Origin: SKKL01 sp046543225
Lineage (GTDB): Bacteria; Actinomycetota; Acidimicrobiia; Acidimicrobiales; SKKL01
Direction of reading: 5' to 3'
Length of the DNA: 59,132 nt
NCBI GenBank assembly: GCA_046543225.1
Contig: JBKGZW010000001.1
Coordinates: 1-59,132, forward strand
Position 1 is the first letter of the stretch. Every line of letters starts with the position of its first letter. Below the pieces are notes generated by a model. The model was not told the origin of the DNA and ran no database searches. It saw only the letters and a program-made list of their open reading frames with translations. The position numbers and the translations under genes were made by a program. Below are positions 52,133-59,132 of this stretch, in pieces.

Positions 52133-52497
52133 CACCCGCACGGGAGGACGACGGCCAGGCCGCGGTCGAGCTGGCGCTCGTCCTCCCGCTGGTGTGTCTG
52201 CTGCTGCTGGCGGTGGTCCAGATCGGACTGGTGGTCCACACCCAGCTCGTGGTGGCCCACGCGGCACGCGAGGGAGCGCGGGCGGCGGCGGTCGACGAGC
52301 ACCCGCTCGCCGCCGAGGCGGCGGTGGTCGCGGGCACCCCTCTCGACCGCGACCGGGTGGCCGTCGACGCCCGCACCGCGGGCGAGCGCGTCGAGGTCGA
52401 GGTCCGCTACCAGTACCCCACCGATCTGCCCCTGATCGGCGTGGTCGTGCCCGACGTCGAGCTCTCGGCCACGGCCACCATGCGACGAGAGGAGTGA
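52129..52497 (+). CDS. tadE: TadE-like minor pseudopilin
   Basis: A 122-residue protein with DDGQAAVELALVLPLVCLL (8-26), the TadE N-terminal processing site and helix, and the REGARAAAV motif that follows in the family. Probably a minor subunit of the pilus. GTG start overlaps the pilin stop. No prepilin peptidase, TadF or RcpC gene follows in this window. Confidence 0.88.
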   Translation: MTPAREDDGQAAVELALVLPLVCLLLLAVVQIGLVVHTQLVVAHAAREGARAAAVDEHPLAAEAAVVAGTPLDRDRVAVDARTAGERVEVEVRYQYPTDLPLIGVVVPDVELSATATMRREE

Positions 52498-52504
52498 GGC
52501 GCTA

Positions 52505-52526
52505 CGAACACCTGTTCGTCTAGGCT
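52505..52526 (+). promoter_or_regulatory. LexA (SOS) box and -10 element of alkB
   Basis: CGAACACCTGTTCG at 52505-52518 is a symmetric palindrome (CGAACA..TGTTCG) fitting the Gram-positive/actinobacterial LexA consensus CGAAC-N4-GTTCG. TAGGCT at 52521-52526 is a -10 box, 7 bases before the ATG, so LexA bound here would cover the core promoter and the mRNA would be leaderless. Confidence 0.7.
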
Positions 52527-52533
52527 GGTTGCG

Positions 52534-53142
52534 ATGAGCATCCAGGAGTGCTGGCAGCCGTCACTGCTCGACCAAGGCCCCCAGCGCGGCGGCCTGAGCT
52601 TCGCCCACGCGCACCGGCACGACCTGGGTCGGGGAGCGTGGGTCGAGGAGATCCCCTTCGCGGCGACCGGGACCGACGAGCTGTTCGAGCAGGTGCATGG
52701 CCGCGCGCCGTGGGGCGGGGTCGAGACCCGACCGATGTATGACCGCATCGTCGAGGTCCCGCGCCTGCACAGCGGGGTGTGGCCCGACCCGCCACCGCCG
52801 GTGCCGGCCATGGCCGAGGCGCTCTCGGTTCGCTACGGCACCGCGCTCAGCAGCATCTCGGCCAACCTCTACCGCGACGGACGCGACTCGGTCGCCTGGC
52901 ACGGCGATCGGGTCGGCCGTCACCGGGCGGTCACGGTGGTGGCCATCCTCACCCTCGGGTGCCCCCGCCGCTTCCTGCTGCGCCCCAACGGCGGCGGGCC
53001 CTCGTGGGCGTTCGAGCCGGGGCCCGGCGACCTGCTGGTGATGGGTGGCACCTGCCAGCGCACCTTCGAGCACTCGGTGCCCAAGCGGGCCAGGGCCGGG
53101 CCCCGCATCTGCGTGATGTTCCGCGAACCCGGCGGCAACTGA
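52534..53142 (+). CDS. alkB: AlkB-like Fe(II)/2-oxoglutarate DNA repair dioxygenase
   Basis: A 202-residue AlkB homologue: WHGDRVGR has the HxD iron ligands, HSVPKR the distal His, and PRICVMFRE the 2-oxoglutarate arginine region; ISANLYRDG and RRFLLRPNGGG fit the substrate face. It removes alkyl groups from bases by oxidation. The SOS box at 52505-52518 suggests damage induction. Convergent with the radical SAM gene. Confidence 0.9.
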   Translation: MSIQECWQPSLLDQGPQRGGLSFAHAHRHDLGRGAWVEEIPFAATGTDELFEQVHGRAPWGGVETRPMYDRIVEVPRLHSGVWPDPPPPVPAMAEALSVRYGTALSSISANLYRDGRDSVAWHGDRVGRHRAVTVVAILTLGCPRRFLLRPNGGGPSWAFEPGPGDLLVMGGTCQRTFEHSVPKRARAGPRICVMFREPGGN

Positions 53143-53157
53143 CGCCGCCGACGAGGT

Positions 53158-54288
53158 TCAGGTGCCGGCGCCGGAGAGCGCCACGGGCACCCCTCGGCGT
53201 TGGTCACGATCGACGTGGTCCCGCAGGTACTCGATCAGCTCGCCCCGCCCGCAGCACTCGTCGCGGTGACCGGGATCGTGGCGCTCCTCGAGCGACCGCT
53301 GGTGCGGGCATCCCCCGTGGCAGACCTCGAAGTGCTCGCAGCCCGTTCGTTGTTCGGCCGCGGCGGCGTCGGCGGCCCGTCGCTCGAGCAGCCGGACGTT
53401 GCGACGGATGCGGGTGAAGTCGCCGGTGAGGATCGACCCGAACTGGTAGCGCTCGTCGCCGAGGAAGCGGGCGCAGTGGGCCACGTCGCCGTTGGGTTCG
53501 ACCATGAAGAAGGTGCCGACGCAGTCGCCGGCCAGGGTGCAGGTCGACCCGGCCCCGCCCCGGATCTGGGCCACCAGCGAGTCCAGCTCGCGGATGCGCA
53601 GACCGGGGTCGCCGTGGTCGAGCCAGCAGCGGTGCAGCTCGATGAGGAAGGCGTTCATCTCGGCCCGGCTCAGGTACTGGTCGCCGGCCTCACCGGCGGG
53701 CAGCGAGTTCGGGGGGCGCACGGCGTTGAACCCCACCCCACGGGCGCCGAGCGCGACCAGGACCTCGAGGGTGTGTTCGGCACCGGCGGCCACCGTCTCC
53801 CGATCCACCGTCAACAGGATCCCCGGGTCGACGCCGTGGGCCCGGAGCCGCTCGAGCCCCTCGATCACCGCGTCGTAGGACCCCGACCCGTCGACCCGGA
53901 TGCGGGTGCGGTCGTGCGCCTCGCGGGGCCCGTCGACGCTGACCCCCACCCCGAAGCGCTCGCGGGCGAGAAAGCGCGCCCACTCGTCGGTCACCAGGGT
54001 GGCGTTGGTCTGGAGGCTGTTGCGGACGAGCTGCCCCGGCCGCCGGTAGCGGGCCTGCAGCTCCAGCGCGGTCTCATAGAACCGGATCGGAAGCACCAGC
54101 GGCTCGCCGCCGTGCCAGCCGAAGTCGACCGCGTCGTGGTGCGGGTCGGTGCAGGCGGCGTGGACCAGGTGGGCGAGCACCTCGAAGCTCATCGTGTTGC
54201 CGGGGCCCGCCCGCCAGTCGTCGCAGTAGCTGCAGCGCAGGTTGCACAGCCGGGTGGCCTTCACGGTGAGCGCCAGCTGGCGGGTCAT
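53158..54288 (-). CDS. SPASM-domain radical SAM enzyme next to two small ORFs
   Basis: A 376-residue radical SAM protein: CNLRCSYC (Cys15, Cys19, Cys22) binds the SAM cluster, HGGEPLV matches the GGEP motif, and NSLQTNATLV follows. The C-terminal SPASM region has the cysteines CTLAGDC, HCARFLG, CEHFEVCHGGCPH and DECC for auxiliary clusters. Overall it resembles anaerobic sulfatase maturases and RiPP-maturing enzymes; no sulfatase is nearby. ATG overlaps the stop of the 86-residue gene (ATGA), so its production is tied to the two small proteins. Confidence 0.92.
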   Translation of the reverse strand: MTRQLALTVKATRLCNLRCSYCDDWRAGPGNTMSFEVLAHLVHAACTDPHHDAVDFGWHGGEPLVLPIRFYETALELQARYRRPGQLVRNSLQTNATLVTDEWARFLARERFGVGVSVDGPREAHDRTRIRVDGSGSYDAVIEGLERLRAHGVDPGILLTVDRETVAAGAEHTLEVLVALGARGVGFNAVRPPNSLPAGEAGDQYLSRAEMNAFLIELHRCWLDHGDPGLRIRELDSLVAQIRGGAGSTCTLAGDCVGTFFMVEPNGDVAHCARFLGDERYQFGSILTGDFTRIRRNVRLLERRAADAAAAEQRTGCEHFEVCHGGCPHQRSLEERHDPGHRDECCGRGELIEYLRDHVDRDQRRGVPVALSGAGT

Positions 54289-54545
54289 CGGTCCGACCCC
54301 CCGGTCGGGCCACCAGGAAGGCCGCCACGCTCGGCCTCGAGACGATCGAGCACCGAGCGTTGGTCGTCGTCGAACCCCGACCCGAGGTGGCGGCGCCGGT
54401 CGAGCGGGTCCATGGCCGACACCAACACCGCCCGCAGGAGGCGGCGCTCGGTGTCGGGGAGCTCCTCGTCGAGCTCGGCCAGTCGTGCCGCCAGCGCCGC
54501 CACGTCCTCGTCGGTGGCGGGGTCGTCGGCGGTGGGATCGTCCAT
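54285..54545 (-). CDS. Small protein 2 of the radical SAM cassette (86 aa)
   Basis: An acidic 86-residue protein. Residues 19-47 (AARLAELDEELPDTERRLL and following) align with residues 15-42 of small protein 1: x-R/K-L-x-E..LP-x-x-ER-x-LL-x-A. The C-terminus is Gly/Pro/Ser-rich (GGLPGGPTGGSDR). Its ATG shares one base with the stop of small protein 1 (TGATG). Could be a second precursor, a leader-binding partner or a chaperone. Confidence 0.75.
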   Translation of the reverse strand: MDDPTADDPATDEDVAALAARLAELDEELPDTERRLLRAVLVSAMDPLDRRRHLGSGFDDDQRSVLDRLEAERGGLPGGPTGGSDR

Positions 54546-54841
54546 CACGTCGGCGGATACCACTCGTCGTAGGCGCGCAGCACCCACGGGTCCTTCTGCT
54601 GGGCCATGGGGCTGAGGGCGTCGGTGGCCAGGGAGTCGAGCTTGGGCAGGCTCCCCCCGCCGCCGGAGAACGTGGAATCGGGGAACGAGGTGGAGCCGAA
54701 CCCCTCGACCTCGGACTCCTCGGTCTTGGCGAGCAGCGCGTACAGCAGCGAGCGCTCGCGCTCGGGCAGCGATCCGCCCCACTCGTCGAGCTTGCGGGCG
54801 AAGGCCTCGACCTCCTCCTGGGTGAACTGATCGTCGGACAT
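54545..54841 (-). CDS. Small protein 1 of the radical SAM cassette (98 aa), candidate peptide substrate
   Basis: A 98-residue protein. Residues 6-42 are a helical, leader-like stretch with LDEWGGSLPERERSLL; residues 47-64 are Gly/Ser/Phe-rich (EGFGSTSFPDSTFSGGGG); the end is aromatic (DPWVLRAYDEWYPPT). Leader plus residue-biased core is the usual build of a RiPP precursor, and F-x-S and aromatic-x-x patterns are common cyclophane sites for SPASM radical SAM enzymes. No cysteine is present, so sactipeptide chemistry is unlikely. SD GAGGAG precedes the ATG. Family not recognised; substrate role is inference. Confidence 0.75.
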   Translation of the reverse strand: MSDDQFTQEEVEAFARKLDEWGGSLPERERSLLYALLAKTEESEVEGFGSTSFPDSTFSGGGGSLPKLDSLATDALSPMAQQKDPWVLRAYDEWYPPT

Positions 54842-54926
54842 CACCACTCCTCTCGTCGCACGCTCTCTCTGAGCGTCCCGAGCCGCACGACGGTACGCCG
54901 GTGGATCGGTTACAGCCGGGGGAGGC

Positions 54927-55544
54927 TCAGGCTGCCGGGACCGATGCCTCGAGGAGCCACGTGTGGCCCCAGACCCGTCGCCCGGTGACCGTGGCCCCGG
55001 CATCGACCACCCATCGCTCGGCCTCGTCGGGGTGCACCTGGTGGTCGTGGAACGCGCCGAGGATCCCGTGCACGCCCCGCCACTCGGGCACCACGTCGAT
55101 GCCGTGCCCCGACACCAGCAGCGTGGCGCCGGGTCTGGTGAGCGCCGCCATGGAGGCGACGGCGGTGGCTGGGTCGTCGACGTCGTCGATCATCAGCGAG
55201 GCGACGACCAGGTCGAACGACCCCGCCCGCAGGGGCGGGGCCAGGACGTCTCCGAGCATCGGAGCGATCCGACACGGGCCGATCGAGGGAGGACCGGCAC
55301 GGTGGAACGACTCGGCCACGGCCTCGACGTCGAACGGGACGACCAGCTCGGTGGAGCCGGGCAGGGCGCCCGTCGCCAGGCAGCCACCGACGAAGGTGGC
55401 GCGGCGGTCGCAGCCCTCGCCCACGCTGAGGACCGTGCGCGGGGCGATGCGTGCGAGGACCCCGGCCATCTCCCGCCGGAGCGCTTCAATGTCGTCGTCC
55501 TGGCCGGCGCGGATGGCGCGCACCTGCTCGGCGGTGAGGGTCAC
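54927..55544 (-). CDS. Class I SAM-dependent methyltransferase-like protein
   Basis: A 205-residue protein with a Rossmann-like methyltransferase layout: VLSVGEGCDRRATFV near residue 35 as motif I, LGDVLAPPLRAGSFDLVVAS for motifs II-IV, and ALTRPGATLLVSGHG as post-motif. GTG at 55544 overlaps the helicase stop, so it is transcribed with it. It lies 85 bases before the small-ORF/radical SAM cassette on the same strand and might be a tailoring enzyme of it, but the tighter link is with the helicase. Confidence 0.75.
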   Translation of the reverse strand: MTLTAEQVRAIRAGQDDDIEALRREMAGVLARIAPRTVLSVGEGCDRRATFVGGCLATGALPGSTELVVPFDVEAVAESFHRAGPPSIGPCRIAPMLGDVLAPPLRAGSFDLVVASLMIDDVDDPATAVASMAALTRPGATLLVSGHGIDVVPEWRGVHGILGAFHDHQVHPDEAERWVVDAGATVTGRRVWGHTWLLEASVPAA

Positions 55545-57814
55545 CCGTCCAGCATCGCGCGGAGCAGGGCGACCGCCCCGGCCTTGTCGAGGGGGTCGTT
55601 GCCGTTGCCGCACTTGGGCGACTGCACGCACGACGGGCAGCCCTCGGCGCAGTCGCAGCGCTCGAGCAGCTCGAGGGTGGCGCCGAGGTGACGGTCGGCC
55701 GCCGCGTAGCCGAGCTCGGCGATGCCGGTGCCGCCGGGGTAGGCGTCGTGGACGACGATGGTGGGCAGCCCCGTGTCGGCCTGCAGCGCCGTCGACACGC
55801 CGCCGACGTCCCAGCGGTCGCAGATGGTGAACAGCGGCAGCAGCGAGATCGCCGCGTGCTCGATGGCGTGGAGCGTGCCCGGTACCGCGGCGGGTGGCAC
55901 CCCGGCAGCGGCCAGCAGCGACGGCGGGACCGTGTACCAGAACCCCCGGGTGTCGAGCACCGTGGCCGGCAGGTCGAGCTCTTCGGTGCCGAGCACCTCG
56001 CGGGTGCGCACGTCCTTGCGCTGGTAGCCGACCACCTGCGAGTGGATCCGGACCCGCCCCACCGACAGCTCGGCGGCACCGACCCGGCGGCTGTGGTCGG
56101 CGTCGACGATCTCCACCGCGGTCTCGGTCCGGGCCTGGGTGTAGGTGTCGCCGGGGTCGGGCTCGACGATGGCGGTCAGGTCGTCGAGGTCGAGCTCGAC
56201 GACGCGCCAGGTGCGCCCCTGGTGGAGATAGATCGCCCCCGGGTGCACCACCGAGTGCGAGCGCGACTCGTCGACGGTGCCGACCGACCGCCCGTCGACG
56301 GTGGCGATCGTGACCTCCCGCGCCGACCCCGAGCGCAGACCGACCCCGCGCGACGGCCAGCCACGACCCGCCCACACCGCCCGCGGCCCTCCGCTGCGGG
56401 CTCGACGGATCCGGAGACGGTCGGCCAGCACCAGGTCTCGCACCCCGTCGTCGAGCAGCTCGCCCCAGAAGCGGGCGTCGTCGTGGGTGAGGGGCCGCTC
56501 GTAGGCGGCGCAGGCCAGGTGCGGGGCCAGGACCTCGGGGTTGGACGGGTTGATCACCGCCGGCTCGGGCGGCCGGCAGAACAGATCGAGGGGGTGGGTC
56601 ATGAACCAGCGGTCGAGCTGGTCGTCGCCGGCCACCAGCACCGCCACCGACTCCTGGTGCTCGCGTCCGGCCCGGCCGACCTGTTGCCACAGCGAGGCGA
56701 TGGTGCCCGGATAGCCGTCGATCACGCACGCGTCGAGGCCCCCGATGTCGACCCCGAGCTCGAGCGCGGTCGTGGCCACCACGCCCCGGAGCTCACCGCT
56801 GAACAACGATCGCTCGATGTCGCGGCGCTCGCCGGGGAGATAGCCCCCGCGGTAGGAGCGCACCGAGTCGGCGAGGTCGGTGTCGAGGCGGTCGCGGACG
56901 TCGGCGGCCAGCAGCTCGGTGCCGGTGCGGCTGCGGCTGAACGCCAGGGTGCGGTGCCCGCGCCGGATCAGTTCGGACATCACCGACGCCGACTCGGCGT
57001 GGCCCGATGAGCGGACTCCTGTCACCGGGTCGAGCACCGGCGGGTCGAGCAGCGCCACCGTGCGTGGGCCCTTGGGGGAGCCGTCGTCGCAGATCTCGTC
57101 GACCTCGAGCCCGCACAGCTCGCCGGCCAGGGCGCCGGGTCGGCCGATGGTGGCCGAACAGAAGATGAACGTCGGCGAGGACCCGTAGTGCTCGCACAGG
57201 CGACGCAGGCGTCGAAGCAGGTGGGCCACGTGGGTGCCGAAGACGCCTCTGAGCAGGTGCAGCTCGTCGATCACCACGTAGCGCAGACGGTGCAGGTAGG
57301 TGGCCCAGCGTCCGTGGTGGGGCAGGATGCCGGCGTGGAGCATCTCGGGGTTGGTGAGCACCACGTTGGCGTTGCGTCGGGCCCAGGTGCGGGCCGCGGC
57401 TGAGGTGTCGCCGTCGTAGGTGACCGCCACCAGATCCCTCACCTCCAGCTCGGTCAGCGCCCGCAGCTGGTCCTGGGCGAGGGCCTTGGTGGGAAAGACC
57501 GCCAGGGCGCTCGCCGGTGTCGCCCCGTCGGCGATGGCCTCGACGATGGGCAGCTGATAGCACAGCGACTTGCCCGACGCGGTGCCGGTGGCGACCGCGA
57601 CCGAGCGACCCGCCCGGAGGCGGTCGATGGCGGCGGCCTGGTGCGTCCACAGGCCGCTGGGCGGCGTCCGGGACGCGGCGACGGGCCCGAGCGGGTCGGC
57701 CAGCGCGGCGAACCGGGCTGGTCGGGCCGGCAGGCGCTCGACGTGGACGAGTCGGCCATCGGCGGCGAGTTCGGCGAGCAGGGTGTCGAGCGAGCCCGCG
57801 TCGGTGAGGGTCAT
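55541..57814 (-). CDS. mrfA: MrfA/YprA-type DEAD/DEAH helicase with C-terminal Cys domain
   Basis: A 757-residue SF2 helicase: ATGTASGKSLCYQLP (Walker A), IDELHLLRG (DEAH-like), FCSATIGRP, TTALELGVDIGG and QQVGRAGRE, then a DUF1998 domain ending with CDCAEGCPSCVQSPKC, four cysteines that bind zinc. B. subtilis MrfA acts with MrfB in repair of mitomycin C lesions; no MrfB gene is adjacent. ATG start at 57814. Confidence 0.93.
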   Translation of the reverse strand: MTLTDAGSLDTLLAELAADGRLVHVERLPARPARFAALADPLGPVAASRTPPSGLWTHQAAAIDRLRAGRSVAVATGTASGKSLCYQLPIVEAIADGATPASALAVFPTKALAQDQLRALTELEVRDLVAVTYDGDTSAAARTWARRNANVVLTNPEMLHAGILPHHGRWATYLHRLRYVVIDELHLLRGVFGTHVAHLLRRLRRLCEHYGSSPTFIFCSATIGRPGALAGELCGLEVDEICDDGSPKGPRTVALLDPPVLDPVTGVRSSGHAESASVMSELIRRGHRTLAFSRSRTGTELLAADVRDRLDTDLADSVRSYRGGYLPGERRDIERSLFSGELRGVVATTALELGVDIGGLDACVIDGYPGTIASLWQQVGRAGREHQESVAVLVAGDDQLDRWFMTHPLDLFCRPPEPAVINPSNPEVLAPHLACAAYERPLTHDDARFWGELLDDGVRDLVLADRLRIRRARSGGPRAVWAGRGWPSRGVGLRSGSAREVTIATVDGRSVGTVDESRSHSVVHPGAIYLHQGRTWRVVELDLDDLTAIVEPDPGDTYTQARTETAVEIVDADHSRRVGAAELSVGRVRIHSQVVGYQRKDVRTREVLGTEELDLPATVLDTRGFWYTVPPSLLAAAGVPPAAVPGTLHAIEHAAISLLPLFTICDRWDVGGVSTALQADTGLPTIVVHDAYPGGTGIAELGYAAADRHLGATLELLERCDCAEGCPSCVQSPKCGNGNDPLDKAGAVALLRAMLDG

Positions 57815-57973
57815 GGCAGCTCCCTTGGGCCACGCAGTCTAGGGGTGGTGAGGCCCAGATGACAGGGCTGTGATTTGCCACCGTGGGGCGCTCGACGGTG
57901 GAGTTGAGCCGAATCCGTGCGATCCTTGTCACCGCAACGGTTCGCAACGTTTCCCGCCAGGAGGTGACCCACG

Positions 57974-58306
57974 GTGCTGGTGCTCGATGTCGAGGAGCGG
58001 CCGCTCGGGCGCGTCCTGATCGTGTCCGGCGACCTCGACGTGGCCACCGCACCGCAGGTGCGCAGCGAGGTGGTCAGGTTGCTCGGCGGCGGCAGCTCCG
58101 ACCTGGCGATCGACCTGACCCGGGTCGACTTCATCGATTCGTTCGGCCTGGGGGTGCTCGTCGGGGCCCTCAAGCGGGTGCGGGGAGCGGGGGGCCACCT
58201 GGGGCTGGTGATCACCGAGCCCCGGGTCCGCAAGGTCTTCGAGGTGACCGGCCTCGACCGGGTCTTCGACCTGACCGAGACCGTCGACGCCGCACTGGAG
58301 CGCTGA
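57974..58306 (+). CDS. STAS-domain anti-sigma factor antagonist (SpoIIAA/RsbV-like)
   Basis: A 110-residue STAS protein with LIVSGDLDVATAPQVRSEV and the phosphorylatable serine in DFIDSFGLGVLVGALKR. It would bind and release a kinase/anti-sigma partner when unphosphorylated. GTG start with CCAGGAGG upstream. The partner HATPase gene follows by 7 bases. Confidence 0.93.
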   Translation: MLVLDVEERPLGRVLIVSGDLDVATAPQVRSEVVRLLGGGSSDLAIDLTRVDFIDSFGLGVLVGALKRVRGAGGHLGLVITEPRVRKVFEVTGLDRVFDLTETVDAALER

Positions 58307-58313
58307 GGCGGCC

Positions 58314-58760
58314 ATGAGCGAGATCGTCGAGCTGGAGATCCCCGCCAGGCCGGACTTCATCTCGCTCGCCCGCCTCGTCATCACCGGCGCCGCCACCATC
58401 GAGCCGACCTTCTCCGACGACCGCATCGAAGACCTGCGCCTGGCCGTGTCCGAGGCGTGCACCAACGCGATCGAGGCCCACGCCAGCGCCGGCCAGGACG
58501 ACCGGATCGTCATCCACTGCGACCTGGCCGAGGACCGCATCGAGGTCGAGGTGACCGACCGTGGAGGCGGGTTCGACCCCGACGAGGCCTCCTCGGCCCC
58601 CGACCCCGAACATCCCGAGCGGCTGCTGCACGAGAGCGGGCTGGGGATCCCCCTCATGAAGATCCTCGTCGACGAGACCAAGTTCGAGCTCACCCCCAGC
58701 GGCACCGTGGTCCGTCTCGTCGTCGCCCGTCCACCCCGGCCCGGCTCCGACGAGGGGTGA
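58314..58760 (+). CDS. HATPase anti-sigma regulatory kinase (SpoIIAB/RsbW-like)
   Basis: A 148-residue GHKL ATPase: LRLAVSEACTNAIEAH (N box), TDRGGGFDP (G1) and HESGLGIPLMKILVDE (G2). Serine kinase/anti-sigma of partner-switch modules. Its TGA shares a base with the following ATG (TGATG). No sigma factor gene is directly attached, so the target lies elsewhere. Confidence 0.92.
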   Translation: MSEIVELEIPARPDFISLARLVITGAATIEPTFSDDRIEDLRLAVSEACTNAIEAHASAGQDDRIVIHCDLAEDRIEVEVTDRGGGFDPDEASSAPDPEHPERLLHESGLGIPLMKILVDETKFELTPSGTVVRLVVARPPRPGSDEG

Positions 58761-59026
58761 TGATCCGCTGGTGGTTCCAGAACCGCAACACCGGCGAGCT
58801 CACGATCGCGCAACCGCCGAACCCGCCCATGATCGTGTTCGTGGTCGCCTGGGTGCTGCGGTGGCTGCTCTCGCCGGCCGGGACGGCGGGACGCACCCTC
58901 GGCCTCGTCGCCGGTGCCGCGATCCTCTGGTGGGGCGTCGACGAGGTCCTCCGCGGGGTCAACCCGTGGCGCCGCGTGCTGGGTCTGATCGTGCTCTCGG
59001 TGCTCGGCTGGCGGCTGGTCCGGTGA
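58760..59026 (+). CDS. Small two- or three-helix membrane protein (88 aa)
   Basis: Starts MIRWWFQNRNTGELTIAQPP, then hydrophobic helices around MIVFVVAWVLRWLL, LGLVAGAAILWWGVDEVL and VLGLIVLSVLGWRLV. Coupled to the HATPase gene by TGATG. It may be the membrane element of the switch, but this is inferred from order only. Confidence 0.75.
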   Translation: MIRWWFQNRNTGELTIAQPPNPPMIVFVVAWVLRWLLSPAGTAGRTLGLVAGAAILWWGVDEVLRGVNPWRRVLGLIVLSVLGWRLVR

Positions 59027-59035
59027 CCGCCGTTG

Positions 59036-59065
59036 TTGACAGGGCCCCGGCCCGGGCCCTTACCT
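59036..59065 (+). promoter_or_regulatory. topA: Putative topA promoter with internal GC palindrome
   Basis: TTGACA at 59036-59041 is a consensus -35; TTACCT at 59060-59065 is a weak -10 with an 18-base spacer. The spacer is almost entirely the inverted repeat AGGGCCC (59041-59047) and GGGCCCT (59054-59060). A start near 59073 would give a leaderless mRNA. Confidence 0.4.
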
Positions 59066-59072
59066 GTCGGTT

Positions 59073-59132
59073 GTGAGCAAGCCCCTCGTCATCGTCGAGT
59101 CGCCCGCCAAGGCGCGCACCATCGGAGAGATC
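59073..59132 (+). CDS. topA: DNA topoisomerase I (partial, N-terminus only)
   Basis: From GTG 59073 the 20 codons to the window edge read VSKPLVIVESPAKARTIGEI, the start of the Toprim domain of bacterial topoisomerase I. Relaxes negative supercoils. The rest lies outside the window. Confidence 0.9.
   Translation, partial: MSKPLVIVESPAKARTIGEI

Noticed and set aside
53158..54288. Radical SAM gene as a sulfatase-maturating enzyme
   Set aside because: Sequence resembles that group, but no sulfatase gene is present and the gene is translationally coupled to two small ORFs instead.

Overview
The window is about 59 kb of GC-rich bacterial chromosome with dense coding on both strands, many 4-base start/stop overlaps and frequent GTG starts. 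A WhiB factor, a GlnR-type orphan regulator, three glutamine synthetases (GlnA2-like, type II and GSI-beta), GlnE, a Tad pilus locus with a DUF4244 pilin, and an ectABCD cluster together suggest a free-living, probably marine or salt-exposed actinobacterium. Gene content and style fit class Acidimicrobiia best. That placement is an inference from gene content, not from a marker-gene tree. No rRNA, tRNA, transposase, prophage or CRISPR array was seen, and no gap between genes exceeds about 250 bp.

Layout. 1-11 kb: partial ArsA-like ATPase, NfeD-like membrane protein, WhiB factor, FxsA-NUDIX-MBL-like genes, typA, then an iron-sulfur group (mrp, SufR-like regulator, HesB/IscA carrier, 2Fe-2S/molybdopterin-domain fusion), ridA, a small membrane protein and a cold-shock gene. 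11-16 kb: nitrogen assimilation (glnA2-glnR on the minus strand; glnII and glnA on the plus strand); glnE, which would modify GlnA, lies near 36-38 kb. 16-21 kb: a compact operon of a binding-protein ABC transporter with a His/Asp-rich tail, a CobO-like ATPase and a NUDIX hydrolase, behind 11-bp direct repeats. 21-30 kb: NYN nuclease, two diguanylate cyclases, a ThDP enzyme, an ABC-2 exporter and an alcohol dehydrogenase. 30-34 kb: ectABCD with a divergent MarR-type regulator. 34-46 kb: SLH/GerMN protein, glnE, nadE, kinase fusion, a three-gene ferritin-like operon, DUF4214-VanW protein and small genes. 46-53 kb: sigma-70 factor, a 24-residue microprotein, HAD phosphatase, Tad pilus genes, and alkB with an SOS-box-like palindrome. 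53-59 kb: two small coupled ORFs with a SPASM radical SAM enzyme, a methyltransferase, an MrfA-type helicase, a STAS/HATPase switch pair, a membrane protein and the start of topA.

The best candidates for an undescribed system are the small-ORF/radical SAM cassette (53158-54841), which looks like a RiPP or peptide-modification locus; the ferritin-like operon (41655-43698); and the transporter/CobO-like operon (16065-21137) with its PHO-box-like upstream repeats. Several genes (7520, 7561, 10563, 33756, 38324, 47200, 52534) have a TANNNT hexamer 6-7 nt before the start codon, so leaderless transcription appears common.
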